Notes: generated by a model from the letters alone, not told the origin. 53,605 nt of DNA from Candidatus Woesearchaeota archaeon (GCA_016187565.1 JACPJR010000034.1:1-53605), one strand, 5' to 3'. Counted from the stretch's first letter, positions 1 through 9,102 are shown. Numbers and translations are program-made.

Positions 1-1448
1 ATAAGAGACACCGTACCATTCGCTAGGCCAACAACTATTTCTTTTTCTGCATCACCATCAGTATTAGCAACAACTGGAGGACCATTGGCTGCATCACCAA
101 CAAATAATTCTCCGATCTTGTTCTCTCGTAGTATCTTTCCTTCTTTGTCTGTCTCAATCACAAATAACCATCCCTCAGGATGCTCAGGCGTGCCATACAC
201 ACTAAAGAAAACCGTCTCAAGATCACCATCATTATCCATATCAGATACAACAGAACGAGAAAACAGATCCTCATTCCCGCCAACCAGGAATAGAAAATCC
301 AACTGCTCAACATCTTTCGAGTTTTGCATATCACCTTTGAGTAAAGTAAAACCCGTTCTTCTATTATCGTGCTGGTAGGTGGGCCAGTCAAGCTGGAATG
401 CTTTTTGTAGATTAATTCCCTTGTACCTAAGAAATGTCTTTGGATCAAAGATATCATCACCTGTTTTTTTGAAAATGTCTTCTATCTCGTAAGGCTTCAA
501 AGCCGGATCAAATTGTTTCATTAAGAGAACAGCTCCTGTAACATGTGGTGCTGAAAAGGAAGTACCAGATGTCCAAAAGCCAAAACCAATATCATTAAAG
601 ATATTTGAAAAACCTCCTCCTTCCTTTGTTGATCTTATTTTTTCTCCAGGAGCTACCAGGTCGAGATTTTCTCCTCGATTTGAGAATTCTGATATTCTCT
701 TCCAACTTGAATAGGAACCAACAGAAGTTACGTTTGGAAGACAGCTTGGATAATAAAGACCATCAATAAATTCTCCATTCCCAGAAGCAACTATAACGCT
801 GATTCCATTTGAGACTGCATTATTTATCTCATCTTGAAGATGATAATAATCTGTACAATTTTCATTTAAACCAGAAGTGGCATTTGGAAGACCAACACTC
901 ATACTGATCACAGCAATACGGTACTTTGTTGCATTATTTATGCACCATTGAAGACCTTTTTCAATATTGGTAAATCCAAAATCAAAGTATGCTTCCTTGG
1001 TGTCAAAACCAGCACTCCCATTGTCTTTTTCAACCTTAATAGCTATTATCTTTGACTCGGGTGCTATGCCCAGGTATTTGTCATCATCAGATGAAACGAT
1101 ACCAGCAACATGGGTCCCATGATGTAAAAGTTCTGAGGGGATTGGATTATTGTCATTATCACCAAAATCATAGCCACCTATGACCCGACCACAACTTCCA
1201 TCATTAATATTAGTCGTAAAGTTGCATCCTCCCAGATTTGGGTGAGTATAGTCAATTCCGTCATCTATAATACAAACGGCAAAATCTTTTCCCCTAATGC
1301 CTGCTTCGTTGATTATATCAGCATGAATTTCTTTTCTACTCTTATCTAATCCACTTACCTCCTTTGGGGTTATTAGTAGCATTAAAGAGAAAAAAATCAC
1401 AACAAAAACAATTACACCAAATCTTGCACCCGCTCTTTCCGCGTTCAT
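1..1448 (-). CDS. Subtilisin-like (S8) serine protease, secreted, C-terminus cut by window edge
   Basis: The ATG at 1448 follows a clear GGAGAG ribosome site. An N-terminal hydrophobic segment (about residues 11-27) is a signal peptide or membrane anchor. The catalytic triad is visible: Asp62 in IDDGID, His110 in HHGTHVAG and Ser297 in GTSFSAPH, with the oxyanion-hole Asn in an ASGNG motif. After the protease domain comes a segment with an FG-GAP/VCBS-like calcium loop (SDMDNDGDLE), so a beta-propeller-like region probably follows. The reading frame is open at base 1. There is no obvious long propeptide between signal and catalytic domain. It is the last gene of a three-gene minus-strand group and starts just after the stop of the small membrane protein. 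Role inferred: extracellular or surface proteolysis. Family assignment is secure; substrate unknown. Confidence 0.93.
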   Translation of the reverse strand, partial: MNAERAGARFGVIVFVVIFFSLMLLITPKEVSGLDKSRKEIHADIINEAGIRGKDFAVCIIDDGIDYTHPNLGGCNFTTNINDGSCGRVIGGYDFGDNDNNPIPSELLHHGTHVAGIVSSDDDKYLGIAPESKIIAIKVEKDNGSAGFDTKEAYFDFGFTNIEKGLQWCINNATKYRIAVISMSVGLPNATSGLNENCTDYYHLQDEINNAVSNGISVIVASGNGEFIDGLYYPSCLPNVTSVGSYSSWKRISEFSNRGENLDLVAPGEKIRSTKEGGGFSNIFNDIGFGFWTSGTSFSAPHVTGAVLLMKQFDPALKPYEIEDIFKKTGDDIFDPKTFLRYKGINLQKAFQLDWPTYQHDNRRTGFTLLKGDMQNSKDVEQLDFLFLVGGNEDLFSRSVVSDMDNDGDLETVFFSVYGTPEHPEGWLFVIETDKEGKILRENKIGELFVGDAANGPPVVANTDGDAEKEIVVGLANGTVSL

Positions 1449-1449
1449 A

Positions 1450-1725
1450 TTACTTTCTCTCCTGTTTAATAACGTTCCTCAAAAAAAGAAATAATAAGAT
1501 TAGAAAAAACCATACTAATCCAAAAGAGATAAAGTATTTTATAGATAATAGTATAAACGAAGCAGTACAGTCACTTAACATTTGATAAAAAAATAACGAG
1601 AATTTATTAACACAAAAAATAGACCGAATATATATAATAGTAAGGAAAGTCGTTATTATTGTTAATATTAACCATATCAACAAATAATGCTTGGATTTAT
1701 TTTTAAAGATTGTAGTAAGCTTCAT
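1450..1725 (-). CDS. Small membrane protein, 91 aa, unknown function
   Basis: A short basic N-terminus is followed by three strongly hydrophobic stretches (about residues 14-34, 43-63 and 65-84) and a basic C-terminal tail, so it is a predicted three-pass membrane protein. The start has a GAGGTGA ribosome site inside the end of the upstream gene and lies two bases after that gene's stop codon. Its own stop is immediately before the start of the subtilisin-like protease. This tight packing is the main argument that the gene is real. I recognise no family. It could assist membrane anchoring or export of its two secreted neighbours, but that is only inferred from position. Confidence 0.6.
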   Translation of the reverse strand: MKLTTIFKNKSKHYLLIWLILTIITTFLTIIYIRSIFCVNKFSLFFYQMLSDCTASFILLSIKYFISFGLVWFFLILLFLFLRNVIKQERK

Positions 1726-1727
1726 GG

Positions 1728-2279
1728 TTACTTTTCACCTCTCTTTACTTCCACCTGAACAATATCATAGGCTTCGAACGGCATGTTACAGAACCGTCGA
1801 TGATCACAGAAATTAAAGGTAATGGATGCAACCTGTAAAGAAACATCCTCATTCAAGGTAAAGACAGAAGGCTTGCTGGCATTGCTCTGCCTCGGGTCAT
1901 ACAATCTCTTGGTGGGCACGCCGTTAATGCGGAAGAAACAAGCCTTGGTGTTGCGATCACAGTACAGCAAATCAATAACGTATTTTTCCTTATCAATGAT
2001 ATAGCCACGTTGAGTATCCAGGCGTGCACCAATCTTCATGCTCGTTTTATCATAAGAATCAAACTCTTTGTACGTCAGATTCGTGAAGTTCTGGTGCACT
2101 CTAAAGTACTCCTGGATAGAGGGGGTGTGAATAGTCTGATTATGAATGGTTCTTGCAAAAGGAAGTTGAGAAGGATCTGGAGAAAACGGCGTTAAAATTG
2201 ACGAAGGATCAAGCGCAGCGGTGAAAACTATGCTTAGGAATAAGCTCGTTATAAACCATAATATCATGCTTTTTTTCAT
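1728..2279 (-). CDS. Secreted protein, 183 aa, unknown
   Basis: The N-terminus (Met-Lys-Lys followed by about 18 hydrophobic residues ending near TAALDP) is a typical Sec signal peptide. The rest is polar with several Asn-X-Ser/Thr sequons and four cysteines in the second half (near 'LLYCDRNTKACFF' and 'FNFCDHRRFCNM'), suggesting disulphides in an extracellular fold. The ATG is preceded by a GGGGGT ribosome site. It heads a three-gene minus-strand operon with a three-pass membrane protein and a subtilisin-like protease. I do not recognise the family. It may be a substrate, inhibitor or partner of the protease, but nothing in the sequence shows this directly. Confidence 0.75.
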   Translation of the reverse strand: MKKSMILWFITSLFLSIVFTAALDPSSILTPFSPDPSQLPFARTIHNQTIHTPSIQEYFRVHQNFTNLTYKEFDSYDKTSMKIGARLDTQRGYIIDKEKYVIDLLYCDRNTKACFFRINGVPTKRLYDPRQSNASKPSVFTLNEDVSLQVASITFNFCDHRRFCNMPFEAYDIVQVEVKRGEK

Positions 2280-2396
2280 GGTACAAACCCCCGAAACAAG
2301 AGAAAATGCATACTTATTTATCTGCCTTTTGGTTAAATCGGCGGAAGACTTCCGGCTGATGGTTAGAACGAGGATAAAAACGGCAGAAAGAACTAG

Positions 2397-2879
2397 CTAC
2401 CACATCTCATAGGTTTGGTAATGTTCATTGTACAAAAGTGCTTTCGTCATGCGTTCTGCGTAGGCCTTTACATTTTTTCCTGATTTACCTAATATAATAA
2501 ATTCCCAGAGTACACCCTTCTTTACCTTACGGATCTCGTGCATGCCTAATCGTTCTTGCAGTGTTTTCAACAATCCCTGTGCATCATCTTCACGTGCAGT
2601 TATTAAAACAACCGGTGTCTGAGTTTCAGGATGTTTATCACGGATCAAGGTTGTTGTTGCACGGTGCTTGTTCACATTTACCAACACATCCGTTGTCTGT
2701 AAACGCTTGCTGAAGGCTTCATAATGCTTCTCATCTCCATCAACGGTAAACAAATAGTAGTCTCTCCGTTTGAGTTCTTTAAGATCAGTATAGCCCATAC
2801 GCTGCAAGGTCTGCAAGGTCGTCAATGCAGTGGTGTCAGGAACAACGAGTTCAACGGTTAAGATGATATACATGGGCAT
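2397..2879 (-). CDS. purS: PurS, tandem-duplicated (FGAM synthetase small subunit)
   Basis: PurS bridges PurL and PurQ in the formylglycinamidine ribonucleotide (FGAM) synthetase complex of de novo purine synthesis. A usual PurS has about 80 residues; this one has 160. Residues 1-75 carry the PurS pattern (YIILTVELVVPDTTALTTLQ...). Residues 88-160 look like a second, diverged copy (VVLITAREDDAQGLLKTLQE... ending in YETYEMW-like residues). PurS normally acts as a dimer, so the fusion may be a single-chain dimer (inference). The gene lies 21 bases after purQ with a GAGGATAACC ribosome site before the ATG at 2879; a second in-frame ATG at 2873 is possible. It is the last gene of the purLQS operon. 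Identity rests mainly on context plus the first-half similarity. Confidence 0.82.
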   Translation of the reverse strand: MPMYIILTVELVVPDTTALTTLQTLQRMGYTDLKELKRRDYYLFTVDGDEKHYEAFSKRLQTTDVLVNVNKHRATTTLIRDKHPETQTPVVLITAREDDAQGLLKTLQERLGMHEIRKVKKGVLWEFIILGKSGKNVKAYAERMTKALLYNEHYQTYEMW

Positions 2880-2900
2880 GGTTATCCTCTGCTTTGTTCT

Positions 2901-3680
2901 CTACTTTTTTTTGGTAATCCATTGCTTGAGTGATGCAAAAATAGCACTTGCGGGTGCAAGTTGTTCTGTTTCTTTGAAGGACTTACCCTCATGTTCTGGC
3001 AGTTGTTTCCACCACGTAGATCGTTCTGGATGGGGCATGAAGGCAACGATATTTCCTTCTCGATTGCAAAGCCCTGCAACGTTCTCTGTGGAACCATTCG
3101 GGTTAATCGGAAACTCATCAAGAGCATTCCCCGTCTCATCACAATACCTAAAGACAATCTGATTATGCTTGGCAAGAGAGGAAAACAAATCAGGATCATT
3201 GGAGACAAACCTTCCCTCACCATGCGCAACCGGAAGGGGAAGGACAGTATGTTCCTTTATCGCACAACTTGCTGCTGACTGTTGCTGTTCAGAGATTATC
3301 CTCACCCATGTACAGTAATATCCAGCGATTTTTGGATTACGATTAGGAGCCAAGGCAAGCTTCACGGTTCCATCAGTCCCAGGAATAAGACCAGACTCCA
3401 CCACAATCTGAGCACCATTACAAATACCAAACAACGGTTTTCCTTTTTTTGTCTCTTGCTTGAGGATATCCATGACAGGATCCTTAGCTGCAATAACCCC
3501 TGCACGAACCCTGTCCTCATAACTCCAACCTCCGGGAATAACATACCCATCATACGTCGATAAGGTTGCTGGATCATTCCATCGTACAATCGTGGCGTGA
3601 AGACCAACCGCTTCAAGAGCTCGTTTTGTTTCCTCTTCACAATTCTGTCCTGCAAACCAGACAACAGCGATGCGTACCAT
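2901..3680 (-). CDS. purQ: FGAM synthetase glutaminase subunit PurQ
   Basis: PurQ is a class I glutamine amidotransferase that supplies ammonia to PurL for FGAM synthesis. The nucleophile Cys87 lies in GICNGAQ, and His residues of the triad are visible in 'AHGEGRFV' and 'MPHPERSTWW'. The N-terminus (VVWFAGQNCEEET) matches the family. An open frame extends 11 codons further upstream, but the ATG at 3680 shares one base with the purL stop (TAATG), which is typical translational coupling, so I use it (259 aa). The extra residues compared with bacterial PurQ (about 225 aa) fit archaeal and duplicated-insert forms. No key residue is missing. Confidence 0.95.
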   Translation of the reverse strand: MVRIAVVWFAGQNCEEETKRALEAVGLHATIVRWNDPATLSTYDGYVIPGGWSYEDRVRAGVIAAKDPVMDILKQETKKGKPLFGICNGAQIVVESGLIPGTDGTVKLALAPNRNPKIAGYYCTWVRIISEQQQSAASCAIKEHTVLPLPVAHGEGRFVSNDPDLFSSLAKHNQIVFRYCDETGNALDEFPINPNGSTENVAGLCNREGNIVAFMPHPERSTWWKQLPEHEGKSFKETEQLAPASAIFASLKQWITKKK

Positions 3681-6094
3681 TATTCCAGAGCCTCCTTGAC
3701 GCCATTTGTCCAACTTGCCCGTAATGCTTTGAGAGAAAGCCTTACTCGTTCATCACCATTGAACTCAATGGTAAGAGAAGGATCTGCAACTGTTTCTCCA
3801 ATCTTGATAAGATCAACACCATACTGAGCACAGATTTTTTCTACTGCTCGTAGATGCTCATCAGCAATCTCAAGAACAAATCCCGGACTTTCACTAAAGA
3901 GAATACGATCAAGACGTTCTTGATCATTCAGAGAGAGCCCCACACCGATGTTTCCATCTGCATTTCCGCCAAGCATCATCTCAGTAACACTCGTAACAAA
4001 GCCACCATCTGAGATATCATGGCAGGCAAGGACCAATCGTTGATCAATCGCATCAATTACCGTATACACCATGTTCCGATGAAGGGTAAAGTCCAATTGG
4101 GGAAGCTGTATGCCTGTTTCCTGATGCAAGCCATAATAACTACTCCCACCAAGCTCCATCATACGGGGTCCAATGAGATAAAGACCAGAACCAACCTGCT
4201 TTAATTTCATGGTTATGGCCTTGCTGTAATCCTGCATAATACCAACCGCAGCAATAATGGGACTCGGATCAATGCTCTTGCCTTTTGAACTTTCATTGTA
4301 AAAACTGACATTTCCAGAAACAAGAGGTACTGGTGCTTTTGTTCCCTTTAACCAGAGTTGGGTAGCAGCATCTGCAATGCCCTTAACACCTTGGGTAAAG
4401 TACCAGAAACTTTCTGGATCCTCGGGATTCCCATAGCACAAACAATCAGTTAAGGCAGCCGGTGTTGCACCAATGGCTGCAAGATTACGCATACTCTCAG
4501 CAACTGCATGGGCAGCCCCCCCGTAGGGATCAAGACGATTATACACAGGATTGCAGTCAGTGGTTAAGGCAACGCCAACTGATTTTCCGGGCAAGGGAGC
4601 AAGGAGTCCTGCATCTGCCTGTCCTGTACCAATAACCGTGTTTCCCATAACATTGGTATCATAATGCTCATAGATGGGTGATTTAGAAGCGATGTGTGGC
4701 AATCGTAAGAGCTTCAGAATAGTGGCATTGTAGTCCTCAGGTTCAGCAATCTCAGGTTCTGTATGTTTTTTTGTTGGCTCTTTTATCGGACGATCATAGA
4801 GTATAGGAGTGGTAATAACCTTTGCAGGTGCATGGCAGACAACGGTTCCTTGGTGCATAAGGATGTAATCCTTACTTTTTGTTACGTTTCCAATGACGGT
4901 TGCTTGAGCACCCTCACTTACTTGAGGTAGGGCAAAATCTTCATTGTAAATCCGTAAGACAACAGGAGTAAAGGATTTTGGTACAACCCAGGTAAACCGT
5001 TCCTGGGTTTCAGCACAGGCAATAATGTAGGGAGGCAATCCTGTGATAGAGACAGGTACTTTATCGAGGTCGATGATAGCTCCATAGCCACCTGCATCAC
5101 ACAGCTCTGCGGTTGAACACATGATACCACCAGCACCCATGTCCTTAAAACCAACAGTAATTCCCTGTTTTTTTATTTCATTAAATACCGCATAGGTTGC
5201 ACGAATAAGCATGTTCTTGAGAAAGGGATCAGGAACTTGAACGGCCCCTTTATTGCTCTGCTCATGTTCTTCTTGTAAGACCACTGAAGCAAAGGAAGCA
5301 CCACCAAAACCACTGTTATCAGTAGCTTTTCCAACAATGATAATATCATATTCTTCCTCACCTGAGCCAGGAGGAGCTTGAGAATGGATAATCTCATCAG
5401 CCTTTACAATGCCCAGACAAACAACATTAACAATACAATTCTCATTAAAACTCTCATTAAAATAGACATCACCGGCAAGATTAGGAATACCTACAGGATT
5501 GCCATATCCTGCAATGCCGTCAACAACTGCATTCGCAATGTACTTTGTTCGTGCCTGTTGCTTTCCTTCGGGATCACCGAATCGCAAAGGATCTGCTGTT
5601 GCAATAATCTTGGCTCCCATACAGAGCACATCACGAAGAATACCTCCAATACCTGTTGCAGCTCCTTCATACGGAACCACTTGACTCGGATGGTTATGAC
5701 TTTCATGACCAATAACCAAACCGTATCGTTCATGAGCAAAGACACCAAGTTCAATAATTCCTGCATCCTCTGCAGGCCCAAGGATAACGTTTTTTCCGGT
5801 TGTGGGTAAAAGCTTAAGCCACTTTTTGCTACTCTTATAAGAACAGTGCTCGCTCCACTGGATGTTAAACATGTGGAGTTCAGTAAGGCTAGGATTTCTC
5901 CCAAGAAGGGCTATAATCTTCCGTGTTTCCTCAAGTGTTAAAGAAATTCCTTGCTGTTTCAGATACACCTTGAGATTCTCATCCGAAAGGGTATCCAACA
6001 AAAGAAGATTTTCGGGGAGTTTTGCAGGAGATGCTGATGAAGATTTTGACAGAGGTTTTGCAGAAACAGATGGAGTATTTCTCGACGTTCCCAT
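3680..6094 (-). CDS. purL: FGAM synthetase large subunit PurL
   Basis: PurL is the ATP-dependent synthetase that converts FGAR to FGAM using ammonia from PurQ. The 804-aa frame carries the family signatures: 'IQWSEHCSYKSSKKWL', 'ESHNHPSQVVPYEGAATGIGGI', 'KDMGAGGIMCSTAE', 'VALTTDCNPVYNRLDPYGG' and the C-terminal half 'HDISDGGFVTSVTEMMLGG'. It is the small archaeal/Bacillus-type PurL that needs separate PurQ and PurS, both encoded next. The first 30 residues are a Ser/Ala/Lys-rich, low-complexity extension, so the true start may lie slightly downstream. A TATA-like TTAATAAAG about 25 bases before the ATG at 6094 suggests a leaderless transcript starting here. Only 26 bases separate it from the upstream Lrp-type regulator. 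Confidence 0.96.
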   Translation of the reverse strand: MGTSRNTPSVSAKPLSKSSSASPAKLPENLLLLDTLSDENLKVYLKQQGISLTLEETRKIIALLGRNPSLTELHMFNIQWSEHCSYKSSKKWLKLLPTTGKNVILGPAEDAGIIELGVFAHERYGLVIGHESHNHPSQVVPYEGAATGIGGILRDVLCMGAKIIATADPLRFGDPEGKQQARTKYIANAVVDGIAGYGNPVGIPNLAGDVYFNESFNENCIVNVVCLGIVKADEIIHSQAPPGSGEEEYDIIIVGKATDNSGFGGASFASVVLQEEHEQSNKGAVQVPDPFLKNMLIRATYAVFNEIKKQGITVGFKDMGAGGIMCSTAELCDAGGYGAIIDLDKVPVSITGLPPYIIACAETQERFTWVVPKSFTPVVLRIYNEDFALPQVSEGAQATVIGNVTKSKDYILMHQGTVVCHAPAKVITTPILYDRPIKEPTKKHTEPEIAEPEDYNATILKLLRLPHIASKSPIYEHYDTNVMGNTVIGTGQADAGLLAPLPGKSVGVALTTDCNPVYNRLDPYGGAAHAVAESMRNLAAIGATPAALTDCLCYGNPEDPESFWYFTQGVKGIADAATQLWLKGTKAPVPLVSGNVSFYNESSKGKSIDPSPIIAAVGIMQDYSKAITMKLKQVGSGLYLIGPRMMELGGSSYYGLHQETGIQLPQLDFTLHRNMVYTVIDAIDQRLVLACHDISDGGFVTSVTEMMLGGNADGNIGVGLSLNDQERLDRILFSESPGFVLEIADEHLRAVEKICAQYGVDLIKIGETVADPSLTIEFNGDERVRLSLKALRASWTNGVKEALE

Positions 6095-6120
6095 AGCAAC
6101 AGGTAACTAGACCTGCTTTA

Positions 6121-7197
6121 TTAATGTTTTGCTGGTACTTTTTTCGTAGGTTTGTCCTCGACAGTTCCCGGAAGGACAGCGTTCTGAATAATGAACGGAA
6201 GGCTGGTAAAGTAGTGCTCGCGGTACTCACCAAATGTTTGATAAGTAATGATGATATCCACAAAAGTCTTCTGGATTTCTTTGATCAGTTTATGGGCTTG
6301 GCTCATATTTTTGGTGACGATATAGAGCATCAAATCCCAGTCTCCAAGGACTTTGACTGCTCGTATAATCTCTGGTTTTTGAGAGATATACTCTTTAAAT
6401 TTCAATTCATGAGGAAGATCAAAGGTTTTGACATCGATGCACAAGGTCTGCCAATGATAACCAAGACGGGAAAGACAGGGTAAGATGGTAAACTGGCGAA
6501 TAATGTCCTGTGCAAGGAGTTTTTTCATGCGTAATCTTACGGTATCTGGGCTGAATCCGAGTGCAGCAGCGATGGTATACGTTGAAGCCCGTGCATTATC
6601 CGCAAGCTGTGTCAGAATAAGATAATCCTTGGCATCAAGCTGTTTGAGGATTACTTTCTTGGGTTTAAGCATAACCTTTTCCTGCACGTATGTTTGAGGA
6701 AACTGGATGGATTTAAAGCCAGTAATGATCTCAAATTTATGTTTTTCAACGATAATATCGGTAAATGCTTTCGTGAGGTCGGTAAGAAGAGCATCAAATT
6801 CCTGGACATGACGGGCAACAAGGATCCATTCAAAGTCCCAACGGTCACTGTACTCAATCAATCCTTTGGTATGGGGATGGGCTAAAAAAGCATCCATAAG
6901 TTCCTGTCTTCGTTCAAGGTTAGCCTCGTTAATGACGAAAAAGACATGATAGGTTGCATAGCCAAAGTCACGCAAGTCTACGACGGGCAGGAATTGCAGG
7001 AGTATTCCCTTTTCCTGTAAGCGTTTTATCCTATAAAATGTTCCTTCTTTCGAGAGCCGAATTTGTTTGGCGATTGCCGAAATGGGCATCCGGGCATCCA
7101 TCGAGAGTAATGCGAGAATTTTCTCGTCCTTAACATCGAGAGAGATGGCTGTATCAATGGTCTCATCTATCCGATAGACAGGCAAAAGTTGGGTCAT
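6121..7197 (-). CDS. Two-module Lrp/AsnC-family transcription regulator
   Basis: The 358-aa protein has two Lrp-like units. Unit 1 (about 20-165) has a winged helix (DARMPISAIAKQIRLSKEGT) and a RAM-like alpha-beta domain. Unit 2 (about 190-335) repeats this (LADNARASTYTIAAALGFSP, then a second RAM domain). Ordinary Lrp proteins have one unit of 140-160 residues, so this is a fused pseudo-dimer. A 20-residue basic tail follows. The ATG at 7197 lies about 25 bases after a TATATATA box with an A-rich BRE, giving a leaderless start. It sits directly upstream of purLQS on the same strand, so it may sense an amino acid or purine precursor and control that operon (inference from position). Confidence 0.88.
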   Translation of the reverse strand: MTQLLPVYRIDETIDTAISLDVKDEKILALLSMDARMPISAIAKQIRLSKEGTFYRIKRLQEKGILLQFLPVVDLRDFGYATYHVFFVINEANLERRQELMDAFLAHPHTKGLIEYSDRWDFEWILVARHVQEFDALLTDLTKAFTDIIVEKHKFEIITGFKSIQFPQTYVQEKVMLKPKKVILKQLDAKDYLILTQLADNARASTYTIAAALGFSPDTVRLRMKKLLAQDIIRQFTILPCLSRLGYHWQTLCIDVKTFDLPHELKFKEYISQKPEIIRAVKVLGDWDLMLYIVTKNMSQAHKLIKEIQKTFVDIIITYQTFGEYREHYFTSLPFIIQNAVLPGTVEDKPTKKVPAKH

Positions 7198-7357
7198 TCT
7201 TTTAACTAAAACGAATGATCTATATATAATTTTCGGTATTGTGCTGAATCAGAAACGAAGTTTTTATTTATATCTTATACTTTCTTAGATACATCATTGA
7301 TTAATAATAACGAAAAACAAAAACTTTATATAGATGTTATCACTAAGGGGTTACACT
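7198..7357. promoter_or_regulatory. Divergent promoter region between the Lrp regulator and the plus-strand coiled-coil operon
   Basis: The 160-base gap holds two archaeal promoters. On the minus strand, ATTATATATAG centred near 7226 lies about 27 bases before the regulator ATG. On the plus strand, CTTTATATAG near 7324-7333 has an upstream A-rich stretch after CGAAAA (BRE-like), and lies about 28 bases before the ATG at 7358. No long inverted repeat is evident, but the Lrp protein could autoregulate here. Confidence 0.6.
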
Positions 7358-8707
7358 ATGAAACGAAACACTGCATTCGAAACGTCCTCAACTGGACTAC
7401 CTGGAAATACTGATACTGATGGAAACATGCCCGCGGGAAGAGATGGGAATGACCCTTGTTCTCCTCCAGAAAGAGTACGGTCTATGTACCGGCTTGGCGA
7501 CCGTCTGTATAGCTCAGCACCTCTTCGACATCTTGGAGCAACAGGTATTGAAATTGCTGTTCTTAATGGCGTAATTCATGTCACGTTCCCTGATATCGTT
7601 GATGATGCTCGCCATGTTGTGTATGATCTCCGGCATAGCGGAAGAACCGTTGGAGAAATGCTTCATGGCGGTCCTGAAGGAATGCGAAGCATAGAAGTAA
7701 CTATTGATGAGGCACTCCAAACCTTGTACAGTACTTCTGCAAATGATCCTAGGTCAGCACAGTTACGTGAGCAACTACTCGACCAAGAGGGTTTTACTCG
7801 TGAATTAGCAACGATCTATCAACAGAATGAGACGCTTACAACACAGGCACAGCGATTGCTCTTACAATTGGGAGGAGCAGTAAGTCATACCAATCAACTA
7901 GGAACAGATATACGAGATGGTTGGAGTGACAGCTCTCTGCCTGGACATGGGATCGTAGGATGGTGGAAGGATAATGTTGATGCACGCCTTGAAAAGGGCC
8001 GGGCACAGCTTGAACAAGGTCGAGGAAGAGACGGATACCAAGGATTAACACAAGAACAGGCAGTAGCAGAAGCGAAAGCACGATCAGAGCTGATCAATAC
8101 CTTTTTTAATGAAGTTGCTCCTGCATATGATGCACGGGAGAGAAATGAAGATACGGTTCGGCAGTTGTACGATAATGCGCGAGCAGAAAATCAAGCCCTC
8201 GGAACATTATTCCCACGCATTAGTACCTATGCACAAGATGCAGTTACCGGAACCGTACGAAACACCTATAAGGTTGAACAGAGTTTGTGGGAAAAGGCAA
8301 GGAAAGGAACCGATATAACCATCGATGATGTTGCAGGAGCACAAAAGGATGTTCATAACTATACGCAACAAGTTGAGCAAACCAGGGAAGCAGTAGGAGA
8401 TGAGGTTCCTCTTCAGGATTACCATGGTGGACAATTCCTTGACTACACGGTTAATGGACCAATGCTTGCAGCAGTAGCTGTTTTAGGAGGAAAATTCCTT
8501 GTCCGAAGGATTCCTTTTGTCGGAAAACCTACTGATAATGGCATCACCCGTCTAGTAGCATATCCACTGAAGCTTGTAGGAAATGGTATGCATGCTGCCT
8601 ATGATGCTATCCATGATAGAATTGTCGATCGCTATAGTGGTCATAAACCACAGGAAAGTCCTAAACTACAAGAAACAGGAGAACAAACAGGAGGCAACCA
8701 ACCATGA
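7358..8707 (+). CDS. Coiled-coil protein of unknown function, 449 aa
   Basis: I do not recognise this protein. A frame is open from 7334, but the ATG at 7358 has an AAGGGG ribosome-like site and the correct TATA spacing, so I use it. The N-terminal 40 residues are Gly/Asp/Pro-rich and disordered. Residues about 45-110 look like a compact folded domain; residues about 130-350 are helical and rich in Glu, Gln, Arg and Ala, suggesting extended coiled coil. Near residue 370 a hydrophobic stretch (MLAAVAVLGGKFLV) could be a membrane or amphipathic helix. The C-terminal tail is polar. It overlaps the next gene by ATGA, so it is cotranscribed with a CBS-domain protein and a second unknown protein. 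A structural or membrane-associated scaffold is a guess. Confidence 0.8.
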   Translation: MKRNTAFETSSTGLPGNTDTDGNMPAGRDGNDPCSPPERVRSMYRLGDRLYSSAPLRHLGATGIEIAVLNGVIHVTFPDIVDDARHVVYDLRHSGRTVGEMLHGGPEGMRSIEVTIDEALQTLYSTSANDPRSAQLREQLLDQEGFTRELATIYQQNETLTTQAQRLLLQLGGAVSHTNQLGTDIRDGWSDSSLPGHGIVGWWKDNVDARLEKGRAQLEQGRGRDGYQGLTQEQAVAEAKARSELINTFFNEVAPAYDARERNEDTVRQLYDNARAENQALGTLFPRISTYAQDAVTGTVRNTYKVEQSLWEKARKGTDITIDDVAGAQKDVHNYTQQVEQTREAVGDEVPLQDYHGGQFLDYTVNGPMLAAVAVLGGKFLVRRIPFVGKPTDNGITRLVAYPLKLVGNGMHAAYDAIHDRIVDRYSGHKPQESPKLQETGEQTGGNQP

Positions 8708-9102
8708 TTAAATCAGAACATCTGACTGATGCAGTTATTTGCAGAGAACAAGAAAGCGTGCTTGAGGTGTCACGCATTTTACGAGATACCCAACGACGTC
8801 ACCTTATTGTACTCAATACTAAGGATCAACCTGTAGGAGTTATTTCAAGCGTTGATTTAAACAACAGGGTCCTTGCAGAAGAAAAAGACCCAAAGAAAAT
8901 ACAAGCCCATGAAATAATGACCAAGGGAGTCAGAACAGTATCCTTACAGGACACCTATGAAAAAGCATTCCAGATTATGATTGAGCTTGGCACGTATTCC
9001 ATTCCGGTCTTACGCCAGGGAAAATTACTGGGCGTACTTGAATTCACCAAGGCATTTAAACTCAAGGAACTGGAGGCAGCAAACCATGCACAGCATCCGT
9101 GA
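8704..9102 (+). CDS. Two-CBS-domain protein
   Basis: The 132-aa protein is a stand-alone Bateman module: CBS1 about residues 1-60 (LTDAVICREQESVLEVSRIL, then HLIVLNTKDQPVGVISSVDL) and CBS2 about 65-125 (IMTKGVRTVSLQDTYEKAF, then SIPVLRQGKLLGVLEFTKA). CBS pairs usually bind adenosine nucleotides and act as energy or ligand sensors. The start overlaps the preceding stop as ATGA and has a GGAGG ribosome site. The gene's end overlaps the start of the next gene by 17 bases. It is therefore the middle gene of a translationally coupled trio; it probably regulates or binds one of its neighbours (inference). Confidence 0.92.
   Translation: MIKSEHLTDAVICREQESVLEVSRILRDTQRRHLIVLNTKDQPVGVISSVDLNNRVLAEEKDPKKIQAHEIMTKGVRTVSLQDTYEKAFQIMIELGTYSIPVLRQGKLLGVLEFTKAFKLKELEAANHAQHP

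Noticed and set aside
2330-2365. Terminator or sRNA at the CGGAAG-A-CTTCCG inverted repeat
   Set aside because: The stem is only 6 bp, no T-run follows and no C/D or H/ACA box is present.
7334-7357. Upstream start for the coiled-coil protein
   Set aside because: The added residues overlap the TATA/transcription-start region and lack a ribosome site.
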